Assembly (NCBI GenBank): GCA_017992055.1
Contig: JAGOPK010000004.1
Location: 317,138 to 381,137, forward strand
Origin: Burkholderiaceae bacterium
Lineage (GTDB): Bacteria; Pseudomonadota; Gammaproteobacteria; Burkholderiales; Burkholderiaceae_C
DNA: 64,000 nucleotides
Reading direction: 5' to 3'
Shown here: one piece after another, positions 24,685 through 32,366 of the stretch
Position numbering within the stretch: the stretch's first letter is position 1
Layout: every line of letters begins with the position of its first letter
Position numbers and translations under genes: made by a program
Notes under the pieces: generated by a model
The model's database searches: none
What the model was told of the DNA's origin: nothing
What the model saw: only the letters and a program-made list of their open reading frames with translations

Positions 24685-26888
24685 GCGGCCTCGGTGCTGC
24701 GGCTTGCCTTCTTGGCCGGGGCCTTCGCCGGGGCCTTGCGCGCCACTGCCTTCTTGGCCGGCGCGGCCTTCTTGGCGGGCACGGCCTTCTTGGCCGCCAC
24801 CTTCTTGGCCGCCACCTTCTTGACCGCCGTCTTCTTCACCGCCGCGGTGCTGCCGCCCTTCCAGGTCTTGCGCGCCTTCTTCGCCAGGGCCACCACCGCG
24901 GCAATGTCCTCGTCGCTGTACATGCCCTTGACGCCGGAGATCGCGGCCAGCTTCATGCCGTGCTTCAGGCCCAGCTTGTAGATCTCCTTGACCTTCTCCC
25001 ACTCGGTGTCGCGGCCGATGGTGAAGACCTCGAAGCGGCCCTCCAGCGCCAGCACGATGGTCTCGGCCAGGCAGGCGTAGATCACGTTCGGCGGCAGGCC
25101 GATGCTCTTCATGCCGCGCACCTTGGTCGGCAGCTCGATCTCGCCCGATTCGATCACCAGCACGTCGGGCCGCTTGGCCACCTGGTCGGGCGGCAGGTCC
25201 AGCGGCCGCGCCACGTCGGTGATCACGCAGCCGGGCTTGACCTTCATGATGTCCAGGATCTTCTTGCCGGCCCCCGAGGTGCTGGTGACGATCATGTCCA
25301 TGTCGCCGAGCAGGCTGTCGTAGTCGGTGCTGCACACCACGTCGGCATCGGGCGTGTCCAGCAGGATCGAGGCCTTCAGCTCCTCCAGCTTCTTCAGGTC
25401 GCGCCCGGCGATCACCACCTGCTGGAAGGCCATGGCCAGCAGCCGCGCACTGACCGAGCCGATGGAACCGGTGGCGCCGATGACCATGGTCTTGGCCTGC
25501 ACCCGCTGGCCCTTGGGCGGCACCGGCACCAGGCCCATGCGGCGCATCGCATCGTGGGCGGCCCACAGCGCGCCCGAGGCGCTGTAGCTGTTGCCGGTGG
25601 TGATGGGCAGGCGCGAGCGCCGCGCCACCGTGACGCCGGCATCGCCCACCACCTTGGTGAAGGCGCCCAGGCCCATGATCTGCGCGCCCAGCTTCTCGGC
25701 GATCTTGGCCGCATGCAGCAGGCGGCGGTAGGTGAACTCGGGGCTGCGCGCCAGCATCTCGCGCGGCGTGCCGCCCACGCTGATCAGCCAGCCCTCGGCC
25801 TCGGCCCCGGCCGGCGAGACGATGTTCTCCATCTTGCAGTACACCATCGGCGGCAAATGGGCGGCGATGGTCTCCACCTTGTCCATCACGAACTGCGGCG
25901 TGCCCTTGGGGATGGGGAAGCCCTTGCGGATGAAGTCCTGGCTCAGCGGGTGGATCACAAACGCGAAGCGCCGGATGTTGCGGAACTGGCCGGTGGGGTG
26001 CAGCAATCGCGGCGCGATCTTCAGCTCGTCCAGGATCTCGGTGAAGTCGTCGTCCGACACCTCCTCGCTGGGCTTGCCGAGTGCGGCCAGGATCATGGCC
26101 TCCAGCGTATTGACGCCGACCACGCGGTCGAACAGCTTGGGGCTGACGTCGATCACCAGGTTGACCTTGCAGGCCTTGAAGAAGGCCAGGCGCTCGTCGT
26201 CGACGGCCGAGGTGATCAGGGTCTTGCCGGCCAGGTTGTCGGCACTGCCCACCGCCTTGATCTCGGCAAAGGTGCCGACCACCACATGCGACTTGGCCAC
26301 CGCCGCGGCGATGCGCTTACCCTTGAAGCCCGACAGCGCCGACTCCAGCACCTCGGCCGGCTTGCCCGACAGCACCCAGTCGCTGCCCTTGGCAAACAGC
26401 TCCAGCTGTTCCAGCGAGCTCAGCAGGGCCGGCGCGCCGGTCTGGAACAGCGCATCGGCGAACTGCAGATTGGGCGTGTAGTCCGACAGGGCCACGGCCA
26501 TGTCGTAGTTGCGCATGCCGTTCAGGAACAGCACCAGGTTGTTGTTGAAGTAGTTGCCCAGCTCATGCTGCACCTGGCGCACCGCGCGCACCTGCAGCAG
26601 CCGGCGCAGCGTGGCGCCGGTGGTGGCCGGCACGCGCGTGACCACGTTGAGCAATCGCTTGGTTTCCTTGTTGACCACGGTGCGCAGGCCCACCTGGTAG
26701 TGGTCGCCAATCTCGCCCAGGCCGATGGCATCGGCCGTGGCCTGGTGGCGGCGCATCAGCTCCCAGGCCTTGCCGGTGTCGTCGTCGGCGCCCAGGCGCT
26801 TGACCTGGAAGCGCTGGCCGAGGAAATCGGTCTCGAAGGAAAAGTCCTGCTTCGACGCGCCCAGCGTCACCGTCACTACCTTCTTCAT
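24681..26888 (-). CDS. Acyl-ACP/acyl-CoA reductase-like protein (cyanobacterial AAR type) with N-terminal extension and histone-like tail
   Basis: A 735-residue protein in three parts. Residues about 395-660 resemble cyanobacterial long-chain acyl-ACP reductase: LGAFTKVVGD, the substrate/NADPH region LPITTGNSYSASGALWAA, Rossmann GATGSIGSVSARLLA (471-485), and YACLAETIVLALEG, whose Cys606 aligns with the acyl-thioester Cys of AAR. Residues 1-390 are an extra domain that I do not recognise with confidence. Its start (VVTVTLGASKQDF, then DAIGLGEI) is faintly like quinate/shikimate-dehydrogenase-related proteins. Residues about 680-735 are a KKxAAKK-type basic tail. Flanked by an alcohol dehydrogenase and WS/DGAT with ATGA overlaps, it most likely supplies fatty aldehyde for wax-ester synthesis. 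Confidence 0.78.
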   Translation of the reverse strand: MKKVVTVTLGASKQDFSFETDFLGQRFQVKRLGADDDTGKAWELMRRHQATADAIGLGEIGDHYQVGLRTVVNKETKRLLNVVTRVPATTGATLRRLLQVRAVRQVQHELGNYFNNNLVLFLNGMRNYDMAVALSDYTPNLQFADALFQTGAPALLSSLEQLELFAKGSDWVLSGKPAEVLESALSGFKGKRIAAAVAKSHVVVGTFAEIKAVGSADNLAGKTLITSAVDDERLAFFKACKVNLVIDVSPKLFDRVVGVNTLEAMILAALGKPSEEVSDDDFTEILDELKIAPRLLHPTGQFRNIRRFAFVIHPLSQDFIRKGFPIPKGTPQFVMDKVETIAAHLPPMVYCKMENIVSPAGAEAEGWLISVGGTPREMLARSPEFTYRRLLHAAKIAEKLGAQIMGLGAFTKVVGDAGVTVARRSRLPITTGNSYSASGALWAAHDAMRRMGLVPVPPKGQRVQAKTMVIGATGSIGSVSARLLAMAFQQVVIAGRDLKKLEELKASILLDTPDADVVCSTDYDSLLGDMDMIVTSTSGAGKKILDIMKVKPGCVITDVARPLDLPPDQVAKRPDVLVIESGEIELPTKVRGMKSIGLPPNVIYACLAETIVLALEGRFEVFTIGRDTEWEKVKEIYKLGLKHGMKLAAISGVKGMYSDEDIAAVVALAKKARKTWKGGSTAAVKKTAVKKVAAKKVAAKKAVPAKKAAPAKKAVARKAPAKAPAKKASRSTEAA

Positions 26889-28237
26889 GCCTGGGTCTCC
26901 GTGGGGTTCTTCTTGCGGGATGGGGTGGCGGCCTTGCGCGCCGGCTTCTTGGCGGCGGCCTTGGCGGCAGGCTTGGCGGCGGCCTTCGCGGCGGCCTTGG
27001 CCGGCGCTTCCACCGGCGGCAGCAGGCGGCGGATCAGCGCCTCGCACTGCTCCTGGCTCATGTAGCGGGGCACCGGATAGCCGGTATGGGCCTCGTGGCA
27101 GGCGGCGGCGGCCAGGGCCGGGATGTCCTCGGCCTTCAGCGCCGCCAGGTGGGTGGGAATGCCCAGGTCGGCGTTCAGCGCCTCGATGGCATCGAGAAAA
27201 GCCTCGGCCAGCGCATCCTCGTCGTCGCCGGGCCGGCCGACCTTGGCTCGCAGCGCCAGCTGGGCCAGGCGGGGCACGATGGCTGGCGCCGAATAGCGCA
27301 GCACATGCGGCAGCACCATGGCATTGGCCAGGCCGTGCGGCGTGTGGTATTTGCCGCCGAACTGGTGGGCGATGGCATGCACATAGCCGACGTTGGCCCG
27401 TGTGAAGGCCAGGCCGGCATAGGTGGAGGCCAGCGCCATGCTCTCGCGCGCGCCGACATTGCCGCCGTCGCGGTAGCAGGTGCGCAGGTTGGCAAAGATC
27501 ATCGCCACCGCCGACAGCGCCAGACCATCGGTGTAGGGCGTGGCCCATTGGCCGACGAAGGCCTCGACCGCATGCGTCAGCGCGTCGATGCCGGTGGCCG
27601 CGGTCACCGCCGGCGGCAGGCCGGTCATCAGCAGCGGATCGAGTGCGGCCATGCGCGGCACCAGGCGCGGATCGACGATCACCACCTTGGTCTCGCGCTC
27701 GGGGTCGGCGATGACCGCGGCCACCGTGACCTCGGAGCCGGTGCCGGCGGTGGTGGGCACGGCATACACGGTCAGCGGAGAGCAGCGGCCCTTCAGGTAG
27801 CCGGCCAGCGAGCGCAGCGGCCGCGGATTGGCCATGGCCATGGCAATCGCCTTGGCCGCATCCATGGACGAGCCGCCACCGACGGCCACCAGGGCGTCGC
27901 ATTCGTGCTGTTTGCAAAAGGCGATGCCACGCTCGATCAGCGGGATCGGCGCATCGGGCGTGATCTGGTCGAACACCACGAACTCGGTGCCGCCGGCGGT
28001 CAGGGCCTCGCACAGCGGGTTCAGCAGGCCCAGCTTGGCCACCACCGCGTCGGTGACGATCAGCACGCGCTGGTGGCCGAAACCGGCCACGGCCTCGCCG
28101 AGCCGGCGGCTGCTGCCCGGGCCGACCAGCAGCGTGGGCTGCGGGATCGGGATGTAGCGCGTGAGCTTGCCGGCGCCTTTCATCAAGGCCCCCAGGCCGG
28201 CGGCGCGGGTCGCTTCAGGAATCAGGTCCAGGATCAC
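26885..28237 (-). CDS. Iron-type alcohol dehydrogenase with Lys/Ala-rich tail
   Basis: A 450-residue group III (Fe-dependent) alcohol dehydrogenase. Seen: the cofactor motif GGGSSMDAAKAIA, PTTAGTGSEVT, GIDALTHAVEAFVG, and the metal-ligand region HAIAHQFGGKYHTPHGLANA. It interconverts an aldehyde and an alcohol with NAD(P)H. In this operon a fatty aldehyde/fatty alcohol pair is the natural guess. The last 45 residues are a low-complexity APAKAAAKAAAKPAAKAAAKK-like tail not usual in the family. Its stop overlaps the reductase start (ATGA), and the gene is first of the coupled trio. The in-frame region is preceded by a 112-bp gap after the MarR gene. Confidence 0.92.
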   Translation of the reverse strand: MILDLIPEATRAAGLGALMKGAGKLTRYIPIPQPTLLVGPGSSRRLGEAVAGFGHQRVLIVTDAVVAKLGLLNPLCEALTAGGTEFVVFDQITPDAPIPLIERGIAFCKQHECDALVAVGGGSSMDAAKAIAMAMANPRPLRSLAGYLKGRCSPLTVYAVPTTAGTGSEVTVAAVIADPERETKVVIVDPRLVPRMAALDPLLMTGLPPAVTAATGIDALTHAVEAFVGQWATPYTDGLALSAVAMIFANLRTCYRDGGNVGARESMALASTYAGLAFTRANVGYVHAIAHQFGGKYHTPHGLANAMVLPHVLRYSAPAIVPRLAQLALRAKVGRPGDDEDALAEAFLDAIEALNADLGIPTHLAALKAEDIPALAAAACHEAHTGYPVPRYMSQEQCEALIRRLLPPVEAPAKAAAKAAAKPAAKAAAKKPARKAATPSRKKNPTETQA

Positions 28238-28349
28238 CCCAGTCTCCAGCGATGTGTCGAGGCCAGAGTGTCGCGGCTGTGACCGGACTTTGTGATGGAC
28301 AGCTTCCCCTAGATGCCAGGCCGGATGGCGAGGATCGCGGCCTTGTGCA

Positions 28350-28841
28350 TCAGCCCGGGCGTCGGCAGCTGGCGGCCTTGTGCAGCAGCTCGGCGAGCAT
28401 CAGGCGCTCGGCCGTGCTCAGGGCGTCCAGGGATTGACGCTCCCGGGCCAGCAGGCGCTGGGTGGCGCTGCGCACCATGTCACCACCGGCGGCGGTGACA
28501 TGGATGTGCATGGCCCGGCGGTCCAGCGGACTCTGCAGGCGCTCGATGAGGCCGCGGCGCAGCAGCTTGTCCAGGCAGCTGGCAATGTAGGGCGGCGTCA
28601 CCGCCAGCGCGTTGGCCAGCTCGGACGCGGTGAGCCCGGGGTTGCGCGCCACCAGCGCCAGCACCGTGAACTCGATCTGGCGCAGGTCCAGGCCGCGGCC
28701 CACCTCGGCGGCGAAGACGGCGTCGGTGACGATCTGCGCCTGGGCCAGCTGGTAGCCCACCAGGCGCAGCAGATCACCTTCTTCGAGCTGGCCGGCCGGG
28801 GTCAGTTGCGAGGCTTCGAGGGCGCTGGCGGGATCGGACAT
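28350..28841 (-). CDS. MarR-family transcriptional regulator
   Basis: A 163-residue MarR/winged-HTH protein. Seen: LDLRQIEFTVLALVARNPGLTASELANALAVTPPYIASCLDKLLRRGLIERLQSPLDRRAMHIHVT, which spans the DNA-binding helices and the DRR wing (about residues 50-115). It is on the same strand as, and just upstream of, the wax-ester operon. It could repress that operon in response to an acyl or aromatic ligand. The ATG at 28841 (MSDPASALE) was preferred to an upstream in-frame start at 28880 because it gives the usual length. Confidence 0.88.
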   Translation of the reverse strand: MSDPASALEASQLTPAGQLEEGDLLRLVGYQLAQAQIVTDAVFAAEVGRGLDLRQIEFTVLALVARNPGLTASELANALAVTPPYIASCLDKLLRRGLIERLQSPLDRRAMHIHVTAAGGDMVRSATQRLLARERQSLDALSTAERLMLAELLHKAASCRRPG

Positions 28842-28901
28842 CGCCGCATTGTGCAATCCGCCGGCCTGGCGCCCGGCCATCCGGCCACCCGCCAGAGCGC
28901 T

Positions 28902-30611
28902 TCAGCGGCAGCTGAAGCTCTCGGCCCGCTCCACGTCGCCGGAGCCGTTGTAGCGCGCCACCTGCGGATAGGGGCACAGCGGACGGGTGCGGTCGGCGGC
29001 CCAGCTGGCGGGCAGCTCGCGGTTGACGCCGCCGGCATTGCCGGTGCCGCGGGCCTGGGCCACGATGCGGTCGGGCGCCACGCCCTTTTCCACCCAGTCG
29101 ACCAGGGCGGCCAGGGCGTCGTACTGGTCGGTGGCCACGCCACCGCTGCTGTGGTTCATGCCGGGCACGCGGAAGAAGCGGACAAAACGCGCCGCCCGAC
29201 CCTGGTTCTGCTGGTCCAGTTCGGCATACCAGCGCTTGGTGTCGTCGATGGAAAACACGCCGTCGGACACGCCATGGACCACGATCATCTTGCCGCCCCG
29301 GTCGCGCAGCGTGTCCAGCCGCGACGGGTTGGGCGGGGTCATGAACGACATCGCGCTCTCGGTGTAGGTGGCGTTGGTGGCCGACAGCAGGGGGTAGTCG
29401 AGGTCGAAGTTGTAGTTGAAGGCAAAGCTGCGGGTATCGGCCATCACGCCGGACTGGGGCGGCACCTGGAAGATGATGCCCACGGCAACGGGATCGCGGG
29501 CCGCGCCCACCGAGGACGTGAACTTCCAGCCGGCCCAGCTGCTGCCCACCAGGCCGGGGTCATAGGGCTGGGTGGCATACAAGGCTTCGCCACGGCTGGT
29601 CAGCGGGCCGTAGTACATGGCGTCGATGGCCGACTTCTGCGCCGCCGTCAGGCAGCTGCCGTCGCGGGCGCCGCTGCAGGTGGGCACGTCGCGGAACAGG
29701 TTGAACGCGGTGCGACAGGCCTCCACGTCCTGCACCAGCTGGTCGGCCACGCCGTCCAGCGCATCGCATTTGGCATTGATCGCCGCCGCCACCGTGTTGC
29801 GCTCGGCCTGGCTGAAGGCGGTCGACAGGTCCAGCACATCGGTGGCGATCTTGCGCAGCTGCTGCGCGGTGTAGAGCTGGGCGGCGGCGGCCTTGGGCAG
29901 GTTGAAACCGGGTGAATTGGCCAGCACGCCATCGTACTGATCGGCAAAACGCGCTGCCGCCACCATGGCATGCCGCCCGCCGTTGGAGGTGCCGCCGATG
30001 TAGGAGCGGTCGGGACGCTTGCCATAGGCCTGCGCAATCAGCGCCTTGGCCATCGGCGTGAGCTTTTGCACTGCGCCATAGCCATAGTCGATGCGCGCCT
30101 GGGGGTCCATGCCGAACAGCGGGTTCTGCGCCGCACTGTGGCCGGCGTCGGACGAGATCACCGCAAAGCCCTTGTGCAGGGCATTGCTCAGCGGGCCGCC
30201 GCTGCCGGCCACGCCGGCGGCCGTGGCCACGCTGCCATCGGTGCCGCCATTGCCCTGGTAGTAGAAGCGGCCGTTCCATTGCAGCGGCAGGCGCATCTCG
30301 AAACCGATGGCATAGGTCTGGCCGTCCACCGTGCTGATGCGCTCGTGCATCTTGCCGGTGACCCGGCAGTGCGCGGCAATCGGCTGCCCGCCCACCGTCA
30401 GCGTGCCAGCCGCCATCTCGGTGGCCGTGCCGATGACCGTGGCGGCATGGCTGAAGCCGGCCAGCGCGGCACAGCCACCGGCCAGCGTGGCGCCACTGGC
30501 GGCCGACAGCTGCGGCAAGGGCGCCTCGCTGCCTTCGTCGTTGCCGCCGCAGGCGGCCAGCGCCACGGTCAGACCCAGCACCAGGCTGGTCGATGTCATC
30601 GCTTGTTTCAT
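28902..30611 (-). CDS. Tannase/feruloyl esterase-family lipoprotein
   Basis: A 569-residue secreted esterase of the tannase/feruloyl esterase family. The N-terminus is a lipoprotein signal (LVLGLTVALAAC, lipid Cys near residue 21). The catalytic parts of the fold are visible: YIGGTSNGGRHAMV (Ser nucleophile), VVHGVSDGVFS (Asp), VPGMNHSSGG (His), and the paired Cys residues of the family. It would release ferulate or gallate esters from plant polymers. The ATG at 30611 with GGAG/GAGG upstream was chosen over one 15 bp earlier. It is divergent from the galactanase gene, so both may serve plant cell-wall breakdown. Confidence 0.87.
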   Translation of the reverse strand: MKQAMTSTSLVLGLTVALAACGGNDEGSEAPLPQLSAASGATLAGGCAALAGFSHAATVIGTATEMAAGTLTVGGQPIAAHCRVTGKMHERISTVDGQTYAIGFEMRLPLQWNGRFYYQGNGGTDGSVATAAGVAGSGGPLSNALHKGFAVISSDAGHSAAQNPLFGMDPQARIDYGYGAVQKLTPMAKALIAQAYGKRPDRSYIGGTSNGGRHAMVAAARFADQYDGVLANSPGFNLPKAAAAQLYTAQQLRKIATDVLDLSTAFSQAERNTVAAAINAKCDALDGVADQLVQDVEACRTAFNLFRDVPTCSGARDGSCLTAAQKSAIDAMYYGPLTSRGEALYATQPYDPGLVGSSWAGWKFTSSVGAARDPVAVGIIFQVPPQSGVMADTRSFAFNYNFDLDYPLLSATNATYTESAMSFMTPPNPSRLDTLRDRGGKMIVVHGVSDGVFSIDDTKRWYAELDQQNQGRAARFVRFFRVPGMNHSSGGVATDQYDALAALVDWVEKGVAPDRIVAQARGTGNAGGVNRELPASWAADRTRPLCPYPQVARYNGSGDVERAESFSCR

Positions 30612-30896
30612 TGTCCTCGTCTCCATCGTTGGTTGGCCACTGTGTGCAACAAGCCTTTTGATTAAGCTTGTGAATCGCTTGGCACGGCGCGGCGCAATTA
30701 ATACATGCGTGGATCGGTCGCTAAATTAGGTAATTCACTTATCTATCTGGCGATCAGTCGACAGGGTGAAGACTGACTTCCGAGGCACTTGCAAAACCGT
30801 GACGATCAAGATTATGTAAAACAAAGAGACCATCACCCGATCGCGGCCACCGTCCGGCTGCCGGACGTCGGCGGCGATGCCGGACCAGAAGATCAG

Positions 30897-30908
30897 TTAA
30901 TCGATTAA
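30897..30908. promoter_or_regulatory. LacI-family operator, copy 1
   Basis: The perfect 12-bp palindrome TTAATCGATTAA with the central CG typical of LacI/GalR operators. An identical 12-mer is found at 45168-45179, and near-identical ones at 30989 and 45008. It lies about 107 bp upstream of the galactanase start. Confidence 0.75.
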
Positions 30909-30988
30909 TCCAACGCAATGGCTGTGCTGCGCAGCTAGGACTTTCACCGATTCGCGGCGCCACGGACCGGCGGATACTGCAACGCAAG

Positions 30989-31000
30989 TTAAACGATTAA
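30989..31000. promoter_or_regulatory. LacI-family operator, copy 2
   Basis: TTAAACGATTAA, one base different from copy 1. It ends 14 bp before the galactanase ATG, so a bound repressor would block transcription start or early elongation. Confidence 0.72.
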
Positions 31001-31014
31001 CCCAACCGCAGAGC

Positions 31015-32334
31015 ATGAGCTTCAACCCTCCGACCGAGCACCTCGGCGCCCGCCATGGGCGGCGGCATGGGCTGCTGGCCGGCCTGGCGTCGGTGCTGCT
31101 GCTGGCGGCGGGCCTGTCTGCGCCGGCCCGCGCGGACCAGGGCATGCAGGGCACGCAAATGGCCATGCAACCGGCCACGCGCCATGCCGCCCACTTCATG
31201 CTCGGCGCCGATGTATCGACGCTGGAAGAAGTCGAGCGCCATGGCGGCCGCTTCGCCACGCCGTCGGGCCAGCCGGCCAGCGCCTTGCAGCTGCTGCGCG
31301 CGGCCGGCTTCAACTGGGCACGGCTGCGGCTGTGGCACACGCCGGTGAATGCCGGCGATGTGTTCGAGGGCAGCCGCCGGGTGTCACGTGCCGGCGAGCC
31401 GGTGGGCGGCGGCAACAACGGCCTGGCGCTGACCCTGCGCCTGGCCCAGCGGGCCAAGGCCCAGGGCCTGAAGCTGCTGCTGGACCTGCACTACAGCGAT
31501 TTCTGGACCGATCCCGGCCAGCAGGCCAAGCCGGTCGCCTGGTCCGGGCTGCAGGGCGAGGCCTTGCAGCAGGCCGTGCGCGCCTACACCGCCGAGGTGC
31601 TGCGCGCCCTGCATGCGGCCGGCGCCAGCCCGGACATGGTGCAGGTCGGCAACGAGGTCAACGGCGGCATGCTGTGGCCCGATGGCAAGACCTGGCAGCA
31701 GACGCCGGACGAGGTGATCGGCGGCACGGCCGCCTTCCATGCGCTGCTCAAGGCCGGCATCGCCGGCGTGCGCGACACCGATGGTCTGCGCGGCGGCGCG
31801 CCGCTGCCGGTGATGCTGCACCTGGCCAAGGGGGGCGACAACGCGCTGTTCCGCCGTGTCTTCGACGGCTTCGTCGCCGACGGCGTGGCCTTCGATGCCA
31901 TCGGCCTGAGCTGGTACCCGTATTTCCACGGCCCGATTGCCGGCCTGCGCGCCAACCTGGCCGATCTGTCGGCGCGTTATGGCAAGCCGCTGGTGGTGGT
32001 GGAAACCGCCTATGCCTGGACGCCCGACAACCCCGGCGGCCATCCGCCGGTGCTGGACCGCGAGCGCATCGCCGCCTCGGGCTACCCGGCCACGCCGCAG
32101 GGCCAGATCCAGATGCTCAGCGAGGTGGTCGAGGCCGTGGCCGCCGTGCCCCAGGGCCTGGGCGTCTTCTACTGGGAGCCTGCCTGGCTGGCCGTGGACG
32201 GCGCCGGCTGGCGCAGCGGCGACGGCAATGGCTGGGCCAACCAGACCCTGTTCGACGAGCGCGGCCGCGCCCTGCCCAGCCTGGGCGCGATGCGCGCCGC
32301 GGCGCCCTGGGCACCTCGCGCCGCCCGCCCCTGA
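31015..32334 (+). CDS. GH53 arabinogalactan endo-beta-1,4-galactanase
   Basis: A 439-residue secreted glycoside hydrolase of family GH53. It has a signal peptide (LLAGLASVLLLAAGLSAPARA), then the (beta/alpha)8 barrel starting FMLGADVSTLEEVE. The acid/base Glu214 is in QVGNEVNGGMLWP and the nucleophile Glu330 in VVVETAYAWT. The family motifs RLRLWHTPVN, LLLDLHYSDFWTDPGQQ and GLSWYPYFHG are intact. It cuts the beta-1,4-galactan side chains of pectin to galacto-oligosaccharides. A predicted LacI operator lies directly before the start, and the TonB receptor gene follows after 32 bp, so the pair forms the extracellular and uptake arm of the locus. Confidence 0.95.
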   Translation: MSFNPPTEHLGARHGRRHGLLAGLASVLLLAAGLSAPARADQGMQGTQMAMQPATRHAAHFMLGADVSTLEEVERHGGRFATPSGQPASALQLLRAAGFNWARLRLWHTPVNAGDVFEGSRRVSRAGEPVGGGNNGLALTLRLAQRAKAQGLKLLLDLHYSDFWTDPGQQAKPVAWSGLQGEALQQAVRAYTAEVLRALHAAGASPDMVQVGNEVNGGMLWPDGKTWQQTPDEVIGGTAAFHALLKAGIAGVRDTDGLRGGAPLPVMLHLAKGGDNALFRRVFDGFVADGVAFDAIGLSWYPYFHGPIAGLRANLADLSARYGKPLVVVETAYAWTPDNPGGHPPVLDRERIAASGYPATPQGQIQMLSEVVEAVAAVPQGLGVFYWEPAWLAVDGAGWRSGDGNGWANQTLFDERGRALPSLGAMRAAAPWAPRAARP

Positions 32335-32366
32335 AACCAACTCAGAACCTCTGCCGGAGACCGACC

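Larger units (their letters stand above)
30612..31014. promoter_or_regulatory. Divergent control region between tannase and galactanase genes
   Basis: A 403-bp region without a gene. The left part (30650-30750) is distinctly AT-rich and probably holds the tannase promoter. The right part holds two LacI-type operators, annotated separately. I see no RNA gene or further coding frame in it. Confidence 0.6.

Noticed and set aside
24684-24866. Possible tandem DNA repeat or CRISPR-like pattern from repeated GCC-TTC-TTG blocks
   Set aside because: It is in-frame coding for the Lys/Ala tail of the reductase, with irregular units and no spacers.
24681-28013. A 1110-codon version of the acyl-reductase gene
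   Set aside because: The extra N-terminal 375 codons lie in another frame of the alcohol dehydrogenase gene. The ATG at 26888 overlaps the previous stop by 4 bp and begins the protein-like sequence.
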